DNA from: Peromyscus leucopus | Lineage: Eukaryota; Chordata; Mammalia; Rodentia; Cricetidae | DNA: 64,000 bases | Assembly: GCF_004664715.2 (NCBI RefSeq) | Contig: NC_051083.1 | Span: 119,524,413 to 119,588,412, forward strand | Reading direction: 5' to 3' | Part shown: one piece after another, positions 25,292 through 34,800 of the stretch | Numbering within the stretch: the first letter of the stretch is position 1 | Layout of the letters: every line of letters starts with the position of its first letter | Translations under genes and position numbers: made by a program | Notes under the pieces: model-generated | Database searches by the model: none | Seen by the model: only the letters and a program-made list of their open reading frames with translations | Told to the model about the DNA's origin: nothing

Positions 25292-26432
25292 GGGGAGGGA
25301 GAGGGAGGAGGGAGAGAGGGAGGAGGGAGAGGGAGCGGGAGAGAGGGAGGAGGGAAAGAACTATGCCTTTTGTGTAGTCTACCAGTTAGTTGAATAGCTG
25401 TGCTCATGAGGCTATATAAGCTATATACTTAGTGTCCATGTGATCCAGTTATCTTTGCTCTGTCTGAGCCTCTACTTTATGAGGTGCATCTCTTATATTA
25501 ACAGATGTGAATAGGATTATTTTCATATATGATGGATGGCACATTTTGTTTTCATTCCTCTGACTACATGATTTAAGTCCCTATAGATTAACAGCAACTT
25601 TAGTGTCAGCCTGACAACTTTCCTAAACTGCAGGAGACTGTTCTCACCTGTCAGCCTCTGCGGATGCAGTGAAAGCCACTCTGAATAGTATCACTCTCTC
25701 CTTTTAGTGAAATTAAATCACTGGGGATTCCATAGCATGCTTGAGTTAACTAGAGTATCTCAACATCTGAGAATGGTGGGAGGCCTCAGAATGAGAGTTA
25801 ATGAGACCAAGATCACAGGTTACCATGCCAATTAACTTGTCATATTCTATATCCACAGGCAGACTTCCCATGTGTCCCAGGCAGTTAGCTCATAAGCATG
25901 TGTTCAAAGGGAGGCCAGCTTGTTAACTGTAAATTCCTATGTCAATACAGAGGATGGTTTTTTGTCTGTGCCAGCTAAATGGATATTTTTGTGTCTGTGC
26001 AATTTCCTCCCCATATAGATTGAGTCCCGGAAGAGAATTGCCAAAACAGTATTGGTGCTGGTGGCTCTGTTCGCTGTCTGCTGGTTGCCGACTCACCTCC
26101 TGTACCTCTACCACTCCTTCACTTACGAAAGCTATGAGAACCCCTCGGCCGTTCCTTTCATTATCACCATTTTCTCTCGGGTGCTGGCTTTCAGTAATTC
26201 CTGTGTGAATCCCTTTGCTCTTTACTGGCTGAGCAAGACCTTCCAGAAGCATTTTAAAGCTCAGCTCTGCTGCTTCAAGGCAGAGCTGCCTGAGCCTTCC
26301 CTTGGTGACACCCCTCTTACCAACCTCACTGTGATGGGGCGGGTCCCGGGTACTGGGAGCACACATGTGTCTGAAATTAGTGTGACCATGTTCAGTGGCT
26401 GTAGCGTGAAGAAGGGAGAGGACAAAGTTTAG
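22069..26432 (+). CDS. Brs3: Bombesin receptor subtype-3 (class A GPCR), 3 exons
   Basis: Coding exons 22069-22502, 24041-24392 and 26019-26432 join in frame to 400 codons (399 aa plus TAG), the usual BRS3 length. BRS3 is an X-linked orphan receptor of the bombesin/GRP receptor family, a Gq-coupled plasma-membrane protein linked to energy balance. The extracellular N-terminus has three N-glycosylation sequons (N10, N18, N29). TM1 has '[10 protein letters not shown]', TM2 '[17 protein letters not shown]', and TM3 ends in 'SADRY' (DRY at D144-R145-Y146). ECL2 carries an NVT sequon and a Cys, TM6 has 'FAVCWLPTH', and TM7 ends 'NPFALYWLS' (NPxxY variant). Both introns have GT-AG ends. Relative to mouse and human from memory, TM6 reads CWLPTH rather than CWLPNH. 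The frame is intact, so the gene should be functional. Confidence 0.97.
23406..23443. repeat. (TTA/TCA)n microsatellite in Brs3 intron 1
   Basis: Trinucleotide ATT/ATC repeat. It generates the Asp/Asn-rich antisense frame at 23160-23528. Confidence 0.85.
24041..24392 (+). CDS. Brs3: Brs3 coding exon 2
   Basis: Acceptor TTTCTAG|A and donor CAG|GTATGT. Encodes the end of DRY, intracellular loop 2, TM4, ECL2, TM5 and the start of intracellular loop 3 (residues 145-262). Confidence 0.96.
24505..24580 (+). mobile_element. MIR SINE remnant in Brs3 intron 2
   Basis: 'gagcaagttatttgacctc' then 'tctgagcctcagtgacac' is the MIR core in sense orientation. Confidence 0.7.
25045..25360. repeat. Polypurine (GGGAGA)n tract with G32 run
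   Basis: About 315 bp of almost pure purine on the + strand in Brs3 intron 2, 0.7 kb upstream of exon 3. It includes an uninterrupted run of about 32 G (25259-25290). Antisense frames of Pro/Ser/Leu across it are artefacts. Confidence 0.95.
26019..26432 (+). CDS. Brs3: Brs3 coding exon 3
   Basis: Acceptor CCATATAG|ATT. Encodes residues 263-399: rest of loop 3, TM6, TM7 and the cytoplasmic tail, which contains 'QLCCFKAEL', a likely palmitoylated Cys pair, and ends GEDKV. Stop TAG at 26430-26432. Confidence 0.96.
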   Translation: MESRKRIAKTVLVLVALFAVCWLPTHLLYLYHSFTYESYENPSAVPFIITIFSRVLAFSNSCVNPFALYWLSKTFQKHFKAQLCCFKAELPEPSLGDTPLTNLTVMGRVPGTGSTHVSEISVTMFSGCSVKKGEDKV

Positions 26433-26873
26433 CTTTTCCACTAAAAAAAAAATGGTGATTTTTTTAGTCTCATTGAGTGTATCCAGCTTTAAGGTGTGCA
26501 TAGTATGGTGTCTGGGTTTTTGTTGTTTATGAATTGTTTTAAAGTTTTCAGAATGAATTATCCCTGTAAGTAAAAGAGAAAATGTCATTTTCTTCAAGGT
26601 GCAAACAGCAATGCCATTTGGGCTTTCTAAATACAATGAAGCCCACCAAGTAGAGAAAAGCAGGTTTGAAAATGCCAGTCAACTGTGAAGAACGCTGTAT
26701 AGGAGGGACGGTAAATGAACAAGAGTTTAATTGCATCCCTCTTTTGTGATGCTCCTCGTCTCTCACCTACTCATGTGGTGGTCATAAAAGTGTTTGTGCT
26801 CATTGTGTGCTGTAAATCTAGAGATTCTACTCCGTGAGATCAAAAAGAGATAAAACATCTCTCGTGGTGTTTT

Positions 26874-26876
<3 letters not shown>

Positions 26877-26926
<50 letters not shown>

Positions 26927-27153
26927 GCACGCGCGCGCACACACACACGCATGCATGCACGCATGCATGTGCACACACACACGCACACGCACGCACGCGC
27001 GCACACACACACACACACGCACGCACGCACGCACGCATGTGCACACACACACACACACGCATGCACGTGCACACTCACGCACGCACGCATGCACGCATGT
27101 GCACGCGCGCTCGGGCACACACACATATATATATATATGTATATATATATATA
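26877..27153. repeat. (CA)n-(CACG)n-(TA)n compound repeat
   Basis: About 275 bp of nearly continuous alternating purine-pyrimidine: pure CA, then CA/CG/TG mixtures with GCGCGC blocks, ending in TA repeats (27124-27153). It is in the predicted Brs3 3' UTR. Confidence 0.95.
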
Positions 27154-28049
27154 CTTTCACAGAGTGACTGCTCTCTTCCTTCAATCATCATTCCACTCTA
27201 AGAAGTCTTGCAATTGAAATGAAAAGGTTTGAGAGTCGGAGGGTATTAAGCACTGAGTCTGGGGCAGGGTGCTTCCCTTGCTGGGTCACCACTTCCTGAC
27301 TTTGTGGATTCTACTGCCATTGGTTAATAACTAGACAGAGCATCTCTCATAAACATTGTGAAGAATTTGTCTTAATAGGCAGAACAGAGAGCCACTGTGT
27401 TGGTGTGACCATGGGCCCCAGAGGAAGATTCCTGTCCAAGTTTCTAAGCTGTCACTGTCTGAAATTCTTTCCTCGAAGGAAACTCATTTTATTTGGGTGA
27501 GCAGTGCCCTCTTTCTAAAAACCTGCAGAACTGCCACTTGGGATCTCCATCACCTGGTTGTCTGAGCATCATCACATCATCTACCTGCTTGATATTACTC
27601 AACTTGATGGGTGCCGAAGTCCTAGAGCTCAGCTCTGTTTCTGCAAGTCAGACAGAAGGCTCTGACTTTCTATCCTCTGCTACAACTTGCTAACACAAAT
27701 AAGCTTGTTACTCACTATAATTGGAAAAAAAAAACCTTGTAGTCAGTAGATTTGCCAGATTTAAATTTGTGCTTTTAGAAAATGTATTCTTGAAGTAAAC
27801 TAAAGCTTATCTTTGTCACTATAGTTACATTTGTATTTTTTAGAGTGCTTTTGATATTTTTGAGCTTTAAATGGCTTGTGCCGTTGTGAACTTTTGCTAA
27901 TTATGTGGCTCAAGCAGGGGTGGGACATATATTAACACTGGGATTTAAATGTCCTTAAAATTGGCTTGCTTAAAGTGGGGGTGCTAATATCGTATTAACA
28001 TTGCTTTAAAAAGTGAGCAAAATTGTTGTAAAAAATTTGGAGGTGAGCA

Positions 28050-28066
28050 AATAAATACGAAATAAA
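28050..28066 (+). terminator. Brs3 poly(A) signals
   Basis: Two AATAAA hexamers at 28050-28055 and 28061-28066. Both are downstream of the Brs3 stop on the same strand, with TG-rich sequence following ('ggctttgtgtaagtttgt'). Confidence 0.6.
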
Positions 28067-28231
28067 ACTTGAATGGCTTTGTGTAAGTTTGTATTCTAAA
28101 AATATAGAAGAACACATTTCAATTTGAAGACTTATTATTTTTAAAATCACAGAATGATAAAATATTTTATTTTCTTTAATTAGAAAAACATTATATATTT
28201 ACTTTCCTGAGCCTAACACTTGAGAAATCAT

Positions 28232-28610
28232 TTGGCTTGAGAGAGAGAGAGTTCAGCAGTACAGGGTGCTTCCTGAACAAGCATGGGGAGCAGATTTTGG
28301 ATTCCAGTACCCACAGGCACGATGTGGTCCTGTACTTGCAATGAAAGCACAGTTAAATACAGTGCACTGAAAGCACTGATGGGGTTGAGACAAGAGGATG
28401 CCTGGTGTCCGTTGGCTTCCAGCCTAGCTGAACACAAGCAACAAACAACCCCCCCCCCCCCAGCAAACCATAAGGTCTGGGCTCAGCAAGAGACCTTACC
28501 TCAAAAGGAATAAGGCAGAAAGTGATGAGGGGAAATACATGACACCCTCTTCCGGACTCTATGTATGTGCACCCACACATGCATACCACATACATACTTC
28601 ACATGTATAC
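28232..28610 (+). mobile_element. B2/B4-like SINE remnants with C-run
   Basis: 'gttcagcagtacagggtgc' and 'gattccagtacccacaggca' resemble a degenerate tRNA-derived SINE head. A C14 run at 28447-28460 and 'gctcagcaagagaccttacc' with a CA-rich tail follow. Confidence 0.5.
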
Positions 28611-29311
28611 ACGCATACACAGAATCAATTATTAGTTCCCTAATTTTAAAAAGTCCCAGGTTACAAAAGTCAAGAGAGTATTTTCGTGTTTCCCAAAACT
28701 AGAGCTCTGCATGAGTTAGTGATGAAACATGTATACAATAACTTCTTAGCTTCCTAGGTCATCAGCTCCTTCCCCTTTTGTAGGTAGAAATTTAGCGTTA
28801 AAATTTTGGATTTGTTTTGGGAAGATGAAGTGATTTTACTTCTTGGGGCTCACCTTACAGGTGGCCATAATATCCATAACTACATTTATATTGCTTGTTG
28901 TTGTACATGTAAATATCCCATGTTTCTTTAGTGAGAGTTCTAGATAGGGACAGATAAGAACATATGCAAAACAAATTGTGAACATATCCTAATGTTGCTC
29001 ATGGTCTTCCCTTGCTTAAGATTTAGGATACAGATAGCAATACTCCATCATGTATGAAAACAGTCACTAAGTTATGGACAACTGAAACATGTCCTGAGGG
29101 TACATCTTCCTCAGTGAAATGAAAAGAGTCCCAATTTAACAATGTACACTTTCTATAAGTAGCAAATTTAGTTTTAAAGAATTTTTGCAGTTCATATTAT
29201 TCCAAGTTGAAGACCCATCAACCATTTTGTCAGAAGACCCCCCCCACACACACACACTACTAAGTTTAGAGATTATAAGATGTGGGGACAAGAATACTCC
29301 CAAACAAGAGG

Positions 29312-29362
<51 letters not shown>

Positions 29363-30860
29363 AGTATAGTTCTTTAACTTTTCCAGAAAGTTTGTAAGCA
29401 TGTAAGCAAGGTAGGGGAACTTTTGCACAGAAGGCCCTTATCATGCCTTTGACCTTCCAATAGGTATCTGCTTTCCTTCTACTCCGATGATGCGTCTGTT
29501 TGTACTCAAACTTGATGGGACACGCTTCTATTGGCTCAGGCAAATCTAGTGCAAAGTGCAATGCTACCTCAGGCTACATCGCCCATAGGCTTCCAGGAAG
29601 CTTTGGACAAGGTGACTGGGTGACAGGGAACCTAGATGTAAGGACTGTTTTTTTACCCATTTTTTTGTAAGGGGGTATCGAGGGTACTTCAGGCACTAAG
29701 AATGTGTGCCATGTGCAATAATGATCATGTAGTACAGTATCTTTCCTGTGTTGTAAACATACTGCAGAATGAAATGGAAGCCTAATAACATATTAGTGAA
29801 AAGAGCTGTATCCCATTTTCAGATTGAAGCAAGAACCACTTAGTAATATTTAAATGAACCTAGCAAAATCCATAACATGCACACAAATTCAGTTTTCTGA
29901 GAGCTCTACCAAAAACAAGAACCTCATAAAAATAAATGTATTTGGAAACAAAAAAAAACCCTGTTTTTAAAACACTGTTAAGGTTGGAACCAGATTCACA
30001 GAGGCCTGTGAGGATCCACGGTGCTCTAGAACCCCTACCACTGTATTTACAAGCAAAGGTGATGGAAATCGAAGTCACTTCTGGGAAGCTTTTTCCTACT
30101 GTCAAGTCTGGGTTATAATACGAATGTTTACACATATAGAGTTCATAACTACCTTTACTGAATTAAAATTGTACATGCATAGTTAAATTATAGCACCAAA
30201 TATTGTTGATAAATGTTATCCAATCCACATATAAAAAAAGCTCTTTAGAATTTTCCAGTTTTTGAGTATAAAAGGATGCTTGAAAACTGAATAATCACTG
30301 CTCTCTAGCATCTGGTACTTCTATTATATTTTTCGCCAAACCATAACTGAGTCTCCCTTGATGTGAGCCTATATTCCTGACTGCTGTCCCAGAACCTCCC
30401 CCAGTGCCTGGCACTTAACAGGAGTTCACTAAATCCTGCCTATTTTAAAAACATGGACCCCTTCACTTTTGGAGATGCATGAAATATTTGGAGGAAAGTC
30501 CTGCTTAGAGCAGTTAGTGGGCTGGCTTTCTAAGAGATGAAGAAACGGAGCCACACGGTCCAGCTGGTATTTGTACATGGGGATGTTTACAGTCAAACTT
30601 CAAGTTTCAAGCTTGAGTATCTCTGATACCTTGCAGTACGCTGCAGGCAAATGCTACCCTCACCAAGTGCAGCCCTAAGGTGGTACCAGATGCACAAAAA
30701 GGGGGTGAAATTAGGAAGAGATGGGACCTTCTGCTCATCGTTCGTTCGCTCATTCACTCACTCCTCACTAGACCCCAAACAGCATGTTACGTGTTTTGGT
30801 TACTAAGCTAAACAAAAGCCGTGTGTACCCTAGGACAAAAATTTAAAAATAACGAAATAC
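28611..30860. other. Brs3-Htatsf1 intergenic sequence
   Basis: No gene seen. It contains a (CA)n microsatellite at 29313-29359. Short open frames near 29.4 and 30.0 kb are unsupported. Confidence 0.5.
29313..29359. repeat. (CA)n microsatellite
   Basis: About 23 CA units. Confidence 0.95.
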
Positions 30861-30869
30861 TTGGTTCCT

Positions 30870-31657
30870 TCGCAGGGGCGGAGATTTGCGCGAAAGAGGC
30901 GCAAGGGTTTCGCGAAGCGGGAGAAACTTGTCCCACGGTCCCACCCACCTCCCCAAGATGGCGGCTGCCGCAAAGCCCATCCAGCGGCAGTCCTACTGGA
31001 GGAGTCCCAAGCCTTTTCTCAGGCTATCGCCTGGTCCGAACTGCAGAGGACCCCACCGAGCCCAAGGTTCCTGAGGTGTCATGGATTTCTACAGGCTGCC
31101 GCTCCACGGCGACTTCCCGTGAGTACAGACACGCGGCAGCAGCGCGCTCTTGGAGCCCCGCCCCTGGCCCTCGCAAGCGTCGCGGCCGTTTGACGCCACA
31201 GTGGGTGTGTCAGCGCGACCCGCTACGTCGCCCCGCGCGGATAATGGCGACGGCATCAGCCTGAGCTGGACTTCGTTCTCAAATGATTTCCTGTTGTGGC
31301 GGGAGGAAGCCCTGGTGCCTCCGGCGCGGACGGCGGCTGTGACGGCGCGCCTGCGCGCTTCCGCTTCGCTCTGGACCAAGCGGTGGCGGCGAGGCCCCGC
31401 GGAGCCCGCCCGGTGGGTGGCCGCGACTGCGCTGGCAGCTTCAGGGCGCGTGCGTGCGCGTGTGGGGCGGGCGGGAGGGCGGGGCTTGGGCGGTGCGGCT
31501 CCGACTTCCCAGGGACTGCTGGGGCGCTGCAGGGAGGCGGGCCAGGGGTTGCACTGCACGTTCTGAGCTCTGCCGACCTCCCTTTCTCTGCTCCTCTCCA
31601 GAGTCGCTTTGGCCTCTTCACTTCTCGGAACACTGTCCGTGCGGCCACGTAAGAAAC
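30870..31657 (+). promoter_or_regulatory. Htatsf1: Htatsf1 CpG-island promoter and 5' UTR
   Basis: GC- and CpG-rich block immediately upstream of the Htatsf1 ATG, unlike the surrounding AT-rich DNA, as expected for a housekeeping gene. A YY1-type site CAAGATGGCGGC is at about 30954-30965 and a second ATGGCG at about 31244. A plausible non-coding exon 1 could end at CCCG|GTGGGT (31412/31413) and splice to CCTCTCCAG|AGTCGC (exon from 31602), which holds the start codon. That exon structure is inference. Open frames of 100-150 codons in this block come from the low stop density of GC-rich DNA. Confidence 0.8.
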
Positions 31658-31843
31658 ATGAGTGGCAGCAACTTAAGCGGGAACGACGAGTTTGATGAAC
31701 AGTTGAGGATGCAAGAATTGTACGGAGACCCTAAGGAAGGTGACACCCAGCAGGATCCCTCTGGAGAAACCGAATCTTTGGGACAGCCGCCGGATGACAC
31801 TCCCTACGAGTGGGACCTTGATAAGAAGGCTTGGTTTCCTAAG
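31658..31843 (+). CDS. Htatsf1: Htatsf1 coding exon 1
   Basis: Residues 1-62, ending WFPK at AAG|GTAAAA. Confidence 0.95.
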
Positions 31844-34800
31844 GTAAAAATGAGTGGCTTGAGTGCCACTGTGCAGCGGGGCTGTGGGGATCCCTGGACA
31901 CCCTTGCGGGACACTCCTTAGGTTTGCTTTGCTGAAGTACTGGGTCCTTGAACCGGTGGGTTGATGCCTGTCTACTTGTTCAGTTTATTTCAGTGCCGAT
32001 GTATAAAGGAAAGTAAATCTTAGGGTGCTGCCTTAAAGCTTTTTATACCTTTTTTTTTTTTTTTTTTTTTTTTTTTGTGAAGATCACAGTTGGTTGTTAT
32101 ATTGATGACTGCTTTTTATTGCAAAAAGAAAAAACACCAAGGAAATCACATTAATTACGGTTTTCTCCTGTATAGCCAAACTTATGTGAGATGTTTAGTG
32201 TATAGGCTGTGGACAAGGTTTAGCTTGTTGATTTAGGGGGTGGGAAAGCAGCCTTTTACCTCATTCTATTGAATAAACTTTTCTTGCATCTTGGTTTATT
32301 TTTCTACTAAATTTTGTTCCAGAGCATCTAAGTTTCAACCTTTGTAACCACAGGAATATGAGTAGGAAAGCACAGAAAATGGTTGGAAAAGATCTCTACA
32401 TCTGTTTTGAGTACTTGGGAATTGCTAAGTGTTTAATTTCAACATGGAAATAAAACAACTAGTGTTAAACCTGGTAGTGTAAACTCTATGGCGAAAGTAC
32501 CCTGTTAGTCTTAGCCTCATAGGAACATTAATATCAAAGTGACTTGAGAGCCAATTACACAAAACTTGTCTCCATTGTGTAGACGGATTGTTAGTTGAAA
32601 CATTATTTCAACTATTCTTTCTGATTTCATATTTGTGCATATCTCAAGCTCTCCAAATTTTTAAAATTTTTTATCGCATTTCTGAACTTGCAATGCCAGC
32701 TTGAATGTAGTTGTGATTTCTTCTACCTTCTGTGTGCTTCTAATAGTCAGACAAGCAATTACTTGGTAACTTTATCTTTTGTTACTGAAAACCATAGTTC
32801 TTTCAAACTTTGGGTTTTAAATTTTCACTTTTATGTGTGCCCGAAAGCGATAGCCATGACTTATAACTTCATTCAGCCATTTTTCAAGAGTGCTTTCCCC
32901 TGCAAAGCCAGGGTGATGGGTGTGTATTGAGTGTGTCTTGAATTTTGTTCTGTTACTAAGCACTAATGTGAATTAGTGCTCATGCTAAAATGGGCATTTT
33001 GTGTTCTAGCACAGTTGCCAGCCTCATTCATAAACACAAAAATCTTAGTGTGCATGTGTTTTTTTTGTGCATCTGTACACCAAAACGTGGATTCTATGAT
33101 TAAATTTCTAGGTGACTTTTGGTTTTACTCTGTCTCATTATTTGATACTTCTTTGGTATTGGCCACCTTAGTCAAATATACTGTACAGAAGTAGTAATTT
33201 ATAAAACAACTAGAAAAGGTGCTAGCATCACTTAAAAGTCTCTCCCTTACTTTTCGTGTTGGCAATCTGAGTACTTTTGTCTTACTTTGATCATATTACA
33301 CAGTTTCTATATAAGGTGATTGTTCTCACATTATACTTGAATTATTACAACTACTCTTGGCATGAACACTTGTTTAAGTTTTAGATTATATTACTGAATG
33401 TACAGCCATATAACACAAGTGAAGTAACCATGTCTGCATATGTGCTGACTTAACCCATTTAGATCACTGAAGATTTCATTGCTACGTATCAGGCTAATTA
33501 CGGCTTTTCTAGTGACGGTGCATCTAGTTCTACCGAGAATGTCCAGGATACCAACACAAAGACCGTAGAAGAACCTCCACAGAAAGCAATCCCAGAAGCC
33601 ACTGACCCCAAAAAGAGGGGCGAAAAGAGAAAGGCCGAATCAGGCAAGTGCTTCTGTTTTGCAAAACCTGGGTTTAAAAATGAAATAGGAAAATGTGTGA
33701 ATATGTTTTACATTTTGGAGGATTATAATAGCATTGAAGGAATGGTAGGTAATGTGAGCTTTCGCTTTAATATAGGCTTAAAGTCACTAAGAATCGAGAT
33801 AGCCTTTTTCTCTTTCAGAGAGAGCCCTAAAACTAATTCTCAGTCAAAAAGTTTATGTATTTTGAAAGTGGGTAGTGATTTGAGTTAGACTTAGTCTTCT
33901 TAAATAAAGAGAACATTCTCAAAGTGTTACGAAACTACTGTTGCCAAGATTTCATGAGATTCTTGTTGTTTCTTGCAAGTATTTTATTTATTTCATTTTG
34001 ATTTTTAGGATGGTTCCATGTTGAAGAAGACAGAAACACAAATGTATATGTGTCAGGTATTTATCCCTTTTTAATGCAGTTTCAAGGTTGGAAACATTTA
34101 ATGCCGAGACCTTGTGCTGAGTGATTTTTAGTTTTTAGTGTGTTTTATTCAGCTATTTATGCTAACTTGGGATTTACTTAGTACAGAATAAAGAAAATTT
34201 ATGCAATTTTACATGCTGTTCTCTATGTCTGCCTTAGATAATTTACATCAATTTGTCTCTTCAGATTTAGTGAAGCATAGCGTAACTATGATACATTTTA
34301 ATATATAAAATATGAATTATCTTCAGATTTATAGATAAGAAGTTTTGCACTCATTTACACAAATCAGCTTTACACTCACCTAAGTTGTAGGTTTCTTGTT
34401 GGTAATATTCTGAATAACTTTTACCTTTATTAAATATTTGAAAATTGTTCTCTGAAACTATAGGTCTGCCTCCAGACATCACAGTGGATGAATTCATACA
34501 GCTTATGTCCAAATTTGGCATTATTATGAGAGATCCTCAGACAGAAGAATTTAAGGTCAAACTTTACAAAGATAATCAAGGAAATCTTAAAGGAGATGGG
34601 CTGTGCTGTTATCTGAAGGTTGGTAAATGGTCAAATAAGTTTCTTGTCTCTCTAATTTTAACTCAGGAACCAAGGCTAGAATCTTTTGTAGGTGCTAACC
34701 TAAGCCAAGAACCATCCAAAACACGATAGAAAGAAAACTGAAATTTCAGACTGTGACTGTATGTAGGTGATGCTGGTACCTTTTCTAATTTTTAGTATAT

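Larger units (their letters stand above)
26433..28085 (+). other. Brs3: Brs3 3' UTR
   Basis: Sequence between the stop codon and two closely spaced AATAAA signals at about 28050 and 28061. It contains the long CA/CG repeat and AT-rich sequence near its end. The extent is inferred from the poly(A) signals; earlier weak signals may also be used. Confidence 0.6.

Noticed and set aside
25039..25407. Pro/Ser/Leu-rich antisense frame in Brs3 intron 2
   Set aside because: Complement of the polypurine tract.
26763..27217. Cys/Val and His/Thr repeat proteins over the Brs3 3' UTR
   Set aside because: Translations of a CA/CG dinucleotide repeat.
31089..31921. Overlapping 118-156 codon frames in the CpG island
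   Set aside because: GC-rich promoter DNA has few stops. The frames overlap on both strands. Only the part from ATG 31658 matches HTATSF1.
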